From: Candidatus Gottesmanbacteria bacterium GW2011_GWC1_43_10
GTDB taxonomy: Bacteria > Patescibacteriota > Microgenomatia > UBA10105
DNA length: 54,736 nucleotides
Direction: 5' to 3'
NCBI GenBank assembly: GCA_000995415.1
Contig: LCEX01000016.1
Location: 1 to 54,736, forward strand
Made by a program: the position numbers and the translations under genes. The notes under the pieces were generated by a model. The model was not told the origin of the DNA, made no database searches, and saw nothing but the letters and a program-made list of their open reading frames with translations. Below, piece after piece: positions 1 through 7,640 of this stretch. Numbering within the stretch: the first letter of the stretch is position 1; the number at the start of each line of letters is the position of its first letter.

Positions 1-255
1 TTCGGCGCGATTCCCGGTCCCTGGGATGTATGGCTTGTCATCCGAGGAATCAAAACATTGAAGGTCCGGCTTGATGCGCAGCAGAAATCCGCGCAGAAAC
101 TTTCAGAATGGCTTTTGACCCATGCAAATGTAACCGATGTTTTCTATCCGGGCCTCGACGGCCATCCCGGGAGGGAAATAAACGAACGGCAGGCTGACGG
201 CGCCGGCGCGGTGCTTTCATTCCGGACCCGGTCTGCCGCTCAAGCGGCCGCTTAG
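1..255 (+). pseudogene. 3' fragment of a Cys/Met-metabolism PLP enzyme, prematurely ended
   Basis: The frame is open from base 1 to the TAG at 253-255 and reads as the stretch just after the PLP lysine in cystathionine gamma-synthase/lyase-type enzymes (G-A-I-P-G-P-W-D-V-W-L-V-I-R-G, then YPGLDGHPG). These enzymes normally continue about 100 residues further with the SLGG...HPASMTH region. That part is missing, because the frame stops after SAAQAAA. The gene is therefore cut by the window edge upstream and broken downstream. The stretch is clearly more GC-rich than the genes that follow, which suggests different ancestry. The family call is from motif recognition; the exact substrate cannot be told. 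Confidence 0.75.
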
Positions 256-505
256 AGAAATCGTTTTAAAAAATAATGCTGTTTTGAAAAATACCCAACC
301 TAGCTTCTCACTCGCCCGAAGGGCGAGAAAACCCCGCGCGCAAAAAATAGTGGAGGCGCGGCGCCTGCCTGCCGGAAGGCAGGCAAGGCTAACACATTGA
401 AGTTAGACATTTTTTGTAAACGGCCAGCTGCGTATTCCTTATGTGTCAAGCTATCCCACACCCGGTGTGGGTATATCAGAAGTTGAAGTGATTGCCAAAT
501 AGGTT
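256..505. repeat. repeat-rich spacer with palindromes
   Basis: No gene is seen. The spacer holds a hairpin at 311-327 (CTCGCCCGAAGGGCGAG), an imperfect copy of the CCTGCCTGCCGG-type palindrome at about 364-388, a CTAAC...GTTAG inverted pair at about 392-408, a motif ATGTGTCAAGCTA at 441-453 that recurs (often inverted) in other spacers of the first 7.7 kb, and a CCCACACCCGGTGTGGG palindrome at about 455-471. Confidence 0.6.
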
Positions 506-1405
506 ATGAACACCAAAAATCAAGACTTTTATCTTCAATTTAGTCAGTATACTAATCCTGGGTTATATGGAGATGTTATCAGAAAAACCTTACATGATGA
601 TGTTAGAAAAATTGGCTTACTGGTAAGAAAACAGCTTATTCACAGGATGATTTTGAAGAATAGCAATACGGGGTCAAATAAGGATTTGAAATATGGCGAC
701 ATGACCAAAGTCCCTTGGTATAGGCAGCCAGAGGATGATGTTTTTATCACTGCCTCAGCCATGTTTTCAGAATTATATCGTAGAGATTCCAAAGGACTTA
801 CTTTGGATAGAGCAGCCAAAGATAAACTTGTTCTCACTTGCAGGTTCACATCAATCCTTATAGCTTCGATTTTGAAAATAAAAGGCGTTCCAACTCGTGT
901 CCGTTCTGGTTTTGCCCCATATTTCAAGGTTGAGGGATTACCTTGTGGTAAGAGTGACGATCATTGGATTAACCTGTATTGGAATAAGAAGGAATCACGC
1001 TGGGTAACGATCGATGTCGATGGTAGTTTAGAGGATTACCTCAGATTTGATCCTTACGATATTCCTGAAGGCACTTTTGATTTTTCTGCCGATGGTTGGC
1101 TTTCAGTGAGAAGTGGTAAGGTCGATGGACAGCATTTTTGGAATAGTGGAGGCAATGGTGGCTTAATCGTTATTGCTTGGGAGCTGTTCTATGACTTCCA
1201 CTGCCTGATGAATGATGAGGTTATTTACTTTCACACTCCAGAAATAACTCACTCTGGAAAGTTTGAGAAACTTCCCGAAGAGCAATTAGCAGAAATTGAT
1301 AGTCTTGCAAAGTTAATGCAGAAGCCTGATAAGAATTTTGAAGAGTTGCAGAAGATTTGGAATACCAAAAAAGAGTTTAGACTACTGAAAGGCGGTCTAC
1401 TTTAA
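506..1405 (+). CDS. transglutaminase-like cysteine protease-fold protein
   Basis: This 299-residue protein carries the order of a transglutaminase-like catalytic triad: Cys at about residue 112 (LTCRFTSIL), His at about 153 (DDHWINLYW) and Asp at about 169-171 (VTIDVDG), with the typical G-V-P-T-R-V-R strand between Cys and His. No signal peptide or membrane segment is seen, so a cytoplasmic location is inferred. Family members act as cysteine peptidases, amidases or peptide N-glycanase-like enzymes, and the substrate cannot be told here. The gene stands alone between repeat-rich spacers, with no functional link to fic downstream. The ATG at 506 has no clear Shine-Dalgarno site. Confidence 0.7.
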   Translation: MNTKNQDFYLQFSQYTNPGLYGDVIRKTLHDDVRKIGLLVRKQLIHRMILKNSNTGSNKDLKYGDMTKVPWYRQPEDDVFITASAMFSELYRRDSKGLTLDRAAKDKLVLTCRFTSILIASILKIKGVPTRVRSGFAPYFKVEGLPCGKSDDHWINLYWNKKESRWVTIDVDGSLEDYLRFDPYDIPEGTFDFSADGWLSVRSGKVDGQHFWNSGGNGGLIVIAWELFYDFHCLMNDEVIYFHTPEITHSGKFEKLPEEQLAEIDSLAKLMQKPDKNFEELQKIWNTKKEFRLLKGGLL

Positions 1406-1550
1406 TTATTATAAGTAAGTTTTATGAGTACACATCGGAAGTGGACTAGCTTGACACATCGGGATTTCCTTAGTATTCACACTCTGTGGGGCATACGGCA
1501 ATATTCGGCAAGATTTGGCAACATTCGGCAAGATTTGGTAATATTACTTC
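1406..1550. repeat. spacer repeat shared with 4960-5000
   Basis: Bases 1429-1465 (ACACATCGGAAGTGGACTAG followed by CTTGACACATCGGGATTT) recur almost exactly at 4960-4998. The spacer also contains the 10-bp iteron array upstream of fic, listed separately. Confidence 0.8.
1492..1541. promoter_or_regulatory. five tandem 10-bp iterons upstream of fic
   Basis: Five consecutive 10-bp units end at 1501, 1511, 1521, 1531 and 1541: CATACGGCAA, TATTCGGCAA, GATTTGGCAA, CATTCGGCAA, GATTTGGTAA. The last lies 9 nt before the fic ATG. A spacing of one helical turn places every unit on the same DNA face. This suits cooperative binding by a regulator, possibly Fic itself through its C-terminal winged helix, but the function is inference. 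Confidence 0.6.
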
Positions 1551-2531
1551 ATGCAAATTCCCCCGAAGTATTATCTGACATCCGAAATCATTGATTTGTT
1601 GACCAAAATCGAAGCCAACCGCTTGCATATAAATTCTTTACAAATTTCTGGTCCGATTAGGAATCGGATTGAGCGGGTAAGTCTTTTAAAAAGCTCGCTT
1701 TTTTCAGCCAGAATTGAAGGCAATCCGTTGACCCTGGATGAGATTGAGACCACTACTGACGACGTGCGAAAGAAGGAAGTAAAAAATATCTTGCGCGCCA
1801 TCACATATATCAACACACAGATTAAACCCGGTGATACTATCACATCAAAAACACTGCAACAAGTTCATAGACTTGTGATCGAGAGTTTGAGTCCTAAAGC
1901 AGGCAGATGGAGAAGTGAAGTCAGTGGGATATTTAATCAGGTAGGTGTCGCTGTTTATTTACCTCCGCCACCGGCAGAAGTTTCCGATTTGGTGAATAGC
2001 TTAGTTGACTTCGTAAATTCCAAAAAAGAAGCAAATAGTTTAGTTTGTGCTTTGATTGCACATTTGGTATTTGAAAAAATTCATCCGTTCTTGGACGGAA
2101 ATGGTCGGGTGGGACGCTTACTGATGCTGGTAATCAACCACAGTCGCGACTGGACATTTCCGGTTTTGGTGCCGGTAGAAGAATACATTGATGAGCATAA
2201 GGAGGGATATTATTATCATTTGGATAGAGGATATCAAGATATCGCCGGATATCTGACCTATATGTTGGAGGCATTTTTGGCTTCAACTGAAAGACTAAGA
2301 ATAGAGATTACCGAATTGATTAATAAAACTCCATTACCTGTTTCGCCGCGGCAGGAAGAAATTTATCAGATAGTCAAAGATAATAGGACTACTTCATTTG
2401 ATTTTATAAGGCGCCGCTTTCTCAAAGTGCCTGAAAGGACGCTTCGCTATGATCTCAAAAAACTTATTGATAAAAAATTGCTACGGAAGATAGGCCAAAC
2501 TCGCGGTACATATTATCAAGTGATAGAATAA
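1551..2531 (+). CDS. fic: Fic family protein with winged-helix C-terminus
   Basis: A 326-residue Fic/DOC-family protein. The catalytic loop HPFLDGNGRVGR at about residues 177-188 matches the H-P-F-x-D/E-G-N-G-R-x-G-R signature that transfers AMP (or another nucleotide part) to a hydroxyl on a target protein. Upstream, at about residues 44-58, lies S-x-R-I-E-G-N, the inhibitory helix motif whose Glu blocks the ATP gamma-phosphate in class II Fic proteins, so the enzyme is probably self-inhibited. The last 60 residues read as a winged-helix DNA-binding domain, as in standalone Fic regulators that repress their own gene. The iteron array at 1492-1541 is a candidate operator. Confidence 0.88.
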   Translation: MQIPPKYYLTSEIIDLLTKIEANRLHINSLQISGPIRNRIERVSLLKSSLFSARIEGNPLTLDEIETTTDDVRKKEVKNILRAITYINTQIKPGDTITSKTLQQVHRLVIESLSPKAGRWRSEVSGIFNQVGVAVYLPPPPAEVSDLVNSLVDFVNSKKEANSLVCALIAHLVFEKIHPFLDGNGRVGRLLMLVINHSRDWTFPVLVPVEEYIDEHKEGYYYHLDRGYQDIAGYLTYMLEAFLASTERLRIEITELINKTPLPVSPRQEEIYQIVKDNRTTSFDFIRRRFLKVPERTLRYDLKKLIDKKLLRKIGQTRGTYYQVIE

Positions 2532-2602
2532 ATTTATTTCCTGAGTAATTACTCACATCCGACGGGGGTAAGCCTTTTTGTTTTAGATTGTTGGAATAAT
2601 TT

Positions 2603-3760
2603 ATGCACAAAAACATCAAATTACTTGCGCTATTCAATTTCTTTACAGATTTTCATTTGTTCAGCGCAATATTAATTATCTATTTTGCCCAGGTAACAGG
2701 TTCATACGCGCTGGGAATGAGTTTATTTTCTGTCGCCATGGTTTCTTCTGCATTATTTGAAGTCCCAACTGGTGTTTTCTCTGACTATATGGGCAGGAAG
2801 AAAACAATGATGATAGGGGCAGTTTGTGCTGTTTTAGCAATTGCTTTTTATGCCATTGGGGTAAACTATTGGATTTTATTTATTGGCGCATTATTCGAAG
2901 GATTACAGCGGGCTTGGTATAGTGGTAACAACGATGCTTTGCTTTATGAAACACTGTCAAACTCAAACAGCAAAGACGACTACGACCATTATTTAGGAAA
3001 GACAAGTGCAATGTTTCAAGTGGCAGCGGCGGTTGGTATTATTGTTGGAGGATTCATTGCTGTTTGGTCATTCCCGCTAGTGATGTGGCTTTCTGTGGTT
3101 CCCCAAGTCATTTGTTTAATCATTTCGTTGTTGATAATTGAACCAGTAAGAAATAGTAATCAAAGTTCCAACATCTACACGCATTTAATAGCAGCTGCCA
3201 AAAAGATATGGATGAATAAAAAGTTAAGATTGTTAAATATCAGTAGTATCATCAGTTATGCAATCGGTGAATCAACCTATCAATTTAGAGCTGCTTTTGT
3301 TAATACACTTTGGCCTCTTTGGGCTGTCGGTTTTTCACAGATTCTTTCAAGCATAGGTGCAGCAATAAGTTATTGGTATAGCGGTAAATTAATAAAAAAA
3401 GTTGGAGCATTTCGCTTACTGTTAATTTCAAATATTTACAGCAAAGTAATTAATATTGGTTCTGTAGCTATGGCAACAGTGGGTTCTCCTGTTCTTTTAT
3501 CGTCTACATCGCTTTTTCATGGTGCTAACGATGTAGCCAACAGTAAATTAATGCAAAAAGAATTCACTGATGAACAAAGAGCTACTCTTGGTTCGATAAA
3601 TTCATTTATGGGTAACTTGGCATTTGGTTTTTTAGCGGTTGTTCTTGGGATCTTTGCCGATAAATTTGGACCAGCAAAAGCACTTCTTTTCGCTTATATT
3701 TTTTCTCTACCAACGCTACTGATTAACTGGGTTTTATTTAAGGAAAACAAAAACGAATAA
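2603..3760 (+). CDS. MFS transporter
   Basis: A 385-residue polytopic membrane protein with about 12 hydrophobic segments. The loop between TM2 and TM3 carries the major facilitator motif G-V-F-S-D-Y-M-G-R-K-K. The size fits a 12-TM MFS efflux or uptake carrier of the multidrug-like group, and the substrate cannot be assigned. Codons are AT-rich like the neighbouring accessory genes. It follows fic by 71 bp on the same strand, but no shared role is apparent. The ATG at 2603 is preceded by TTGTTGGAATAATTT and has no strong Shine-Dalgarno site. Confidence 0.85.
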   Translation: MHKNIKLLALFNFFTDFHLFSAILIIYFAQVTGSYALGMSLFSVAMVSSALFEVPTGVFSDYMGRKKTMMIGAVCAVLAIAFYAIGVNYWILFIGALFEGLQRAWYSGNNDALLYETLSNSNSKDDYDHYLGKTSAMFQVAAAVGIIVGGFIAVWSFPLVMWLSVVPQVICLIISLLIIEPVRNSNQSSNIYTHLIAAAKKIWMNKKLRLLNISSIISYAIGESTYQFRAAFVNTLWPLWAVGFSQILSSIGAAISYWYSGKLIKKVGAFRLLLISNIYSKVINIGSVAMATVGSPVLLSSTSLFHGANDVANSKLMQKEFTDEQRATLGSINSFMGNLAFGFLAVVLGIFADKFGPAKALLFAYIFSLPTLLINWVLFKENKNE

Positions 3761-3764
3761 TAAA

Positions 3765-3894
3765 TACACATCGGGATTTTTTGGCTATATCCATTAAGAA
3801 ATCTAAGTATCAGGAAACAGGTGGCGTACCTGCCTGCCGGCAGGCAGGTCTATTCCACCTAACAGGTGGGAGTACAGGTGGGAGTACAAACCAC
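3765..3894. repeat. duplicated spacer, copy A (with palindrome insertion)
   Basis: The sequence from CACATCGGGATTTTTTGGCT to the region CCACCTAACAGGTGGGAGT is duplicated at 4985-5070. Copy A differs mainly by a 20-bp palindrome at 3829-3848 that copy B lacks. CCACCTAACAGGTGG is itself a hairpin. Confidence 0.9.
3829..3848. repeat. perfect 20-bp palindrome CCTGCCTGCCGGCAGGCAGG
   Basis: This 20-bp sequence equals its own reverse complement. In copy A of the duplicated spacer it sits between GGTGGCGTA and TCTATTCCACC. In copy B (about 5037-5056) these flanks are directly joined, so this is a clean filled/empty-site pair with no target duplication visible. Related palindromes occur at about 364-388, 9818-9840, 29114-29131 (in a ferredoxin frame) and 45327-45345 (in lysS). 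Confidence 0.9.
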
Positions 3895-4110
3895 TTATTT
3901 CAGTTTTAAAAATTCTTCTTCTGTAGATTCAGCTTGTTTAATAATACCTTTGAGAAGTCCTTTTTTTAGGTCTTTTGCATGTATCGGAATAGGAATAATA
4001 TGTTTCCTTTGAGGGTTGTACATGATAAGGTGACTGCCAGTTTGACGTTTTTCTTCAAAACCAAGCTTTTTGAGGATTTTTACCACCTCTTTTGCTTTAA
4101 ATGCTGGCAT
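3895..4110 (-). CDS. hicA: HicA-type mRNA interferase toxin
   Basis: A small basic protein of about 71 residues with the HicA double-stranded-RNA-binding fold signature: K-A-K-E-V-V-K-I-L-K-K-L-G-F, then R-Q-T-G-S-H with the catalytic His, and I-P-I-H near the middle. HicA toxins cleave mRNA when free of HicB. The start at 4110 (MPAFKAK) matches the family better than an in-frame ATG at 4131. Either way the gene overlaps the 3' end of hicB, so the pair is translationally coupled with the antitoxin first. Confidence 0.88.
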   Translation of the reverse strand: MPAFKAKEVVKILKKLGFEEKRQTGSHLIMYNPQRKHIIPIPIHAKDLKKGLLKGIIKQAESTEEEFLKLK

Positions 4111-4369
4111 AGGAGATTGATGGGTTATCAACTGTCACTTTCGTAATAATCACATCAGATTTCTCTTCTGGAATTTCCTTGCCTTCTTGGTTTAACACTT
4201 CCAAATATCCCTGTAAGGCATCTTTGATCATTGCAACAGCTTCTTCAAACGTATCGCCTTCAGAAATACAGCCAGGAAGAGTTGGAATACTCACGGTGTA
4301 CCCGCCTTCTTCGGCAGGCTCAAAAATAGCTGTATATTCTAAAATTTTCTTAGCTAGTGATTTATTCAT
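4097..4369 (-). CDS. hicB: HicB-type antitoxin
   Basis: A 90-residue protein with the HicB partial RNase-H-like fold: YTAIFEPAEEGGYTVSIPTLPGC, a G-D-T-x-E-E-A motif and an amphipathic helix ending LQGYLEVL. It neutralises HicA. There is no obvious C-terminal DNA-binding domain, since only about 35 residues follow the core. Transcription runs hicB then hicA on the minus strand, opposite to all other genes in the first 7.7 kb, as usual for a self-contained toxin-antitoxin unit. Confidence 0.88.
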   Translation of the reverse strand: MNKSLAKKILEYTAIFEPAEEGGYTVSIPTLPGCISEGDTFEEAVAMIKDALQGYLEVLNQEGKEIPEEKSDVIITKVTVDNPSISYASI

Positions 4370-4613
4370 ATCAAATGGATTATATCATGGTTAGGAAAGT
4401 TGGATATTTGTTGTACAATGTCAGGGTATTTGTAACTTTTGAACTAGTGGAAGTTTGGAAAAAATAAAATCGTTCTTGTGAGGTGTGTCATAAAATCCTA
4501 ATTTTGTTAATGTCCGCCAGCTTCGAGTTTCTCAAAAAAAGAATAGGTGTCAAGTTAGACCACCCGGCGGGTGGATAAAATCAATACCTTGCAGGATCGA
4601 GTATAATAAAATC
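4370..4613. repeat. repeat-bearing spacer upstream of the small membrane gene
   Basis: Bases about 4515-4575 (CGCCAGCTTCGAG...CTCAAAAAAAGAATAGGTGT...CAAGTTAGACCACCCGG) are homologous to about 6925-6975 and, in part, to 7077-7105. CCACCCGGCGGGTGG at about 4560-4574 is palindromic. TATAAT at 4602-4607 is listed separately. Confidence 0.65.
4602..4607 (+). promoter_or_regulatory. TATAAT -10 box, leaderless-type
   Basis: A consensus TATAAT ends 6 nt before the GTG start at 4614. A transcript beginning about 7 nt after the -10 box would start at the initiation codon itself. No good -35 hexamer is seen at 16-18 bp. Confidence 0.5.
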
Positions 4614-4862
4614 GTGTCAAAAATTACTGTTGTTGATAGAATCGTCTACGGCATCTTGTCCTTAATTCTTAGTGTAATTGTAGCTACATACACTATACCT
4701 TTATTATTTCCGAGCAGAGACATATTTCAGTGTGGATCTCCAATCATGGGACAAGTATGTATGTTTGGATTATTGTCCTTATTCGCTTGGCCAGTTGTTA
4801 TTATTCTATTGTGGATCTTCGCCTACAAAAAGATAATGAACTTTAAACGAAACAGAAAATAG
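4614..4862 (+). CDS. small two-TM membrane protein, unknown function
   Basis: An 82-residue protein with two hydrophobic segments (about residues 10-31 and 48-70), a short extracytoplasmic loop containing two Cys (FQCGSPIMGQVC) that could form a disulphide, and a basic C-terminal tail (KKIMNFKRNRK) predicted to be cytoplasmic. I do not recognise a family. The start is GTG at 4614, directly after a TATAAT box, consistent with leaderless translation. It lies alone between repeat-bearing spacers. Confidence 0.5.
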   Translation: MSKITVVDRIVYGILSLILSVIVATYTIPLLFPSRDIFQCGSPIMGQVCMFGLLSLFAWPVVIILLWIFAYKKIMNFKRNRK

Positions 4863-4959
4863 CACTGATTGACGCAAGTTATAAGGATAAAAAGGTCCTA
4901 GACTCTACTACTCAGTCAAGACGGGCATCCCGGAGTGACCGAAGTTAAATACACCAAAT

Positions 4960-5075
4960 ACACATCGGAAGTGGACTAGCTTGACACATCGGGATTTTTG
5001 GCTATAGCCATTAAGAAATCTAAGTATCAGGAAACAGGTGGCGTATCTATTCCACCTAACAGGTGGGAGTTTCAT
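4960..5075. repeat. duplicated spacer, copy B (empty site)
   Basis: This repeats both the 1429-1465 segment and the 3765-3870 segment, joined in one unit, but lacks the 20-bp palindrome. The junction GGCGTA/TCTATTCC at about 5040-5049 is the empty site. Confidence 0.9.
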
Positions 5076-5133
5076 TTTCAAGCATAAAATAAACTGTGAA
5101 TATTATCTAATATTATTATTCAGAGGAGGTATT

Positions 5134-5965
5134 ATGATTATTGACGAAAACACACAAATAATCGGCAGATTTCATAAACAAGCTAGTTCAAGGGGTTTAA
5201 ACATATATAACCCGCTCTTTCAAGAAAAAGGGATTAACGCTGTATATCTGCTTTTTTACGATCCTGATCCTAAGGTGTTAATGACGGGATATAGGGCTCT
5301 TAAACTTTCGGGAGCTATTACCGCCGGTTTTGAATCAGACCCGATGTTACCAGGTTTAGTAGATGATTTAGATGAAGTAGCAAAATTTATTGGTAGAATT
5401 GGTTACATTTCTAATGTAAAAGGGAAAGTGGTTGGACATGCTCAAGGAGGTCAAGGGATGCTAAGGACAATAAAACATATCGTTGACCCAGCCCACAAAA
5501 AAAATTATTATTGTAGGAGCTGGCAATGTTGCAAAAGCACTCCTTTTTGAAATAAATAAAGCAAAAATAGGGTGTGAAGTAGAAATATACAACAGGACTT
5601 TAGTAAAGGCAGAAGCGTTAAAAGATACATTTAATTTTGTTAAAACAGTCAAATCCTTAAGCAACATTTCAGAAGCACAGGGAGATGTTTTTGTTAACTT
5701 GACTCACATTGGTGGTCGAGTGACCAATGAAATTTTTCCAGAAGTAGTTATAAATAGATTTGAACATGTAGTAGATGTGACTTTTGAAAACGAACAGACA
5801 GATTTAATCAAAAAGTCACTAAAGTTAGGAAAGAAAATTGCTACTGGGTGGGATATGTTTGCGTATCAAGCACAGGTTTGTATAGAGGGTATTTTGAATA
5901 AAACGGTGGAATATGACGTTTTGAAAAAACATGTGGTGGCTGGGTTATCTGAAACAATAAAGTAA
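5134..5965 (+). pseudogene. AroE-like (shikimate dehydrogenase-fold) gene with an A8 frameshift
   Basis: The start is ATG 5134 with a strong Shine-Dalgarno site (GAGGAGGT at 5123-5130). Frame 1 runs to the A8 run at 5497-5504 and the rest continues in frame 2 (KKIIIVGAGNVAKALL...). Removing one A joins them into about 276 residues, the normal AroE length. The N-terminal half aligns in layout to the AroE substrate domain (INAVYL, LDEVAKFIGRIGYISNV). The C-terminal half is a Rossmann NAD(P) domain (GAGNVAKAL, YNRT, DVFVNLTHIGG). The catalytic Lys of the AroE P-H/F-K motif is absent (AITAGFESD), and the usual N-T-D-G is H-A-Q-G-G, so ordinary shikimate dehydrogenase activity is unlikely. The shift may be a sequencing error, slippage or true inactivation. 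Confidence 0.7.
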
Positions 5966-6045
5966 TTTAAATAAACATTAGATGTCTGACACTGGGTGTG
6001 AGTAAAATGTTGTAAACACCGTTAAATACTAACACAAATAACTAA

Positions 6046-6873
6046 ATGGAAGAAACAACAAAAATCGCAATTTTTAAAGGCCAAAAAATAAGAAAAACCA
6101 TTTATCACAATGAATGGTGGTTTGTAGTAGAGGACGTTGTTTTATCACTCATAGATTCAAATGATCCGAAACAGTATATTCAAAGGATGAAATTTCGAGA
6201 TTCAGAATTGTCCAAAGGGTGGGTACAAATTGTACATACCCTTTCCATTGAAACCACTGGAGGTAAACAGCAAATGAACTGCGCTAATACCGAAGGGATT
6301 TTTAGAATTATCCAATCTATTCCCTCTCCAAAAGCTGAACCTTTTAAGCGCTGGCTTGCCCGAGTCGGTTATGAAAGAATTCAGGAAATAGAAGACCCGG
6401 AGTTAGCTACTAAAAGAACCAGGGTTTTGTATAAAGCTAAAGGATACTCTGATGACTGGATTGAGAAACGGATGCGTGGGATTGCAATTCGCGAAGAATT
6501 AACCGACGAATGGAAAAAACGGAAAGTTGGTGGCGATTTGGAATATGCTATCCTCACTGCTGAAATTTCAGAAGCCACTTTTGGTATGACGCCATCAGAA
6601 TACAAGAAGTTCAAGCGCCTCAAAAGAGAAAATCTACGTGATCACATGGATGATCTCGAACTTATCTTCACTATGCTCGGCGAAGCTTCAACTACGAGAA
6701 TTACCAGAGCTAAAAATACACGAGGATTTCCCCAAAACAAGCAAACTGCCAGGCAAGGCGGAGCTATAGCCGGAAATGCACGTCGGGAACTCGAAAGAAA
6801 ATCTGGACAAAAAGTTTCTACTTCACAAAATTATCTCAAAACTCCACAAGACAAAACGCTTTTGAAAAAGTAA
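6046..6873 (+). CDS. BRO-N / DinD-like protein
   Basis: A 275-residue protein with an N-terminal BRO-N domain (IAIFKGQKIRKTIYHNEWWFVVEDVV, then N-T-E-G-I-F-R-I-I-Q), a DNA-binding module common in phage antirepressors. Its C-terminal half (KRLKRENLRDHMDDLELIF, ASTTRI, NKQTARQGG, GNARRELE) resembles the SOS-induced DinD/P-loop-free family of E. coli. The role is probably DNA-related (damage response or phage-type regulation), but the biochemical activity is unknown. It stands alone in the accessory block with about 80 bp of AT-rich sequence before it and no clear Shine-Dalgarno site. Confidence 0.7.
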   Translation: MEETTKIAIFKGQKIRKTIYHNEWWFVVEDVVLSLIDSNDPKQYIQRMKFRDSELSKGWVQIVHTLSIETTGGKQQMNCANTEGIFRIIQSIPSPKAEPFKRWLARVGYERIQEIEDPELATKRTRVLYKAKGYSDDWIEKRMRGIAIREELTDEWKKRKVGGDLEYAILTAEISEATFGMTPSEYKKFKRLKRENLRDHMDDLELIFTMLGEASTTRITRAKNTRGFPQNKQTARQGGAIAGNARRELERKSGQKVSTSQNYLKTPQDKTLLKK

Positions 6874-7116
6874 ATAATGGCGGGGAAGCTAATACATGGA
6901 CGTTCGACATTTTCGAGAAACGGCTAGCCTTGAGTTTTTATAAAAAAGAACAGGGGGGCAAGTCAAATCACCCGAGTTTGAATATAGAAAAATTACGAAA
7001 TGCAAAAGGTGTATATACCGTTCGTCTTAAGTAATTTCCGTCAATTGGGATGCCTTGGATTTTTATGAAGATGGATTTTCAAAAAAAGAATAGGTGGTAA
7101 GTCCTAAAATAGATTT
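6874..7116. repeat. spacer with two copies of the AAAAAAGAATAGG repeat
   Basis: Bases about 6925-6975 (CGGCTAGCCTTGAG...AAAAAAGAACAGG...CACCCGAG) match 4515-4575, and TTTCAAAAAAAGAATAGGTG at about 7077-7096 is a further copy. A segment at about 6886-6926 (AAGCTAATACATGGA...GACATTTT...AAACGGC) resembles 388-425. No gene is seen. Confidence 0.55.
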
Positions 7117-7640
7117 ATGAATAATACCCAATCGTTATGGACTATTCTTCGCGAAGTAAGCGGTTACGCAGGCGTTGGCCATTGTTGGGTTTGGACTAGT
7201 TTAGCAACTGAAACATTAATGCGGGGGGGTATAAAGTTGCCCCATATGGAGCACGCTTAATCACTGGGGATGGAGGAACAGATATCCAAAATTTTATAAA
7301 AATGAAAGTGCCCGAAGGAAACGTCCTAAAGGTTAAAGGACGGGATATTATATTAGCGATAGAATCATATAATAATCGATCTGATCGTAGATATATTGTT
7401 GAGATGCCAAATGGAATTAATAATAAGGCAGAATTTATTGGTTATATACCAGGTAGAAAAGGAGAAGAAGCTATTTTAGATGGTACAGCTGATCAAATGT
7501 TTGCTGTAGGCAATATACCGCGAGGCTTAGAGGAAGGTTTTTATGGAAGCCTTACATTTGTTCCACATGAACTTACTCAGGTATATAGAAACGCTATTCC
7601 ATGGGGGGTAAGTGAAGATAGGGAGAGACGGAATATTTGA
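7117..7640 (+). pseudogene. orphan gene with a G7 frameshift, unknown function
   Basis: From ATG 7117 (MNNTQSLWTILREV) frame 1 stays open to a G7 run at 7223-7229. The sequence then continues as YKVAPYGARLITGDGG and MKVPEGNVLKVKGRD in a second frame to the TGA at 7640. One extra G would join both into about 175 residues. No family is recognised and there is no signal peptide or membrane segment. Like the AroE-like gene 1.6 kb upstream, it breaks exactly at a homopolymer, so a sequencing error cannot be excluded. Confidence 0.5.
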
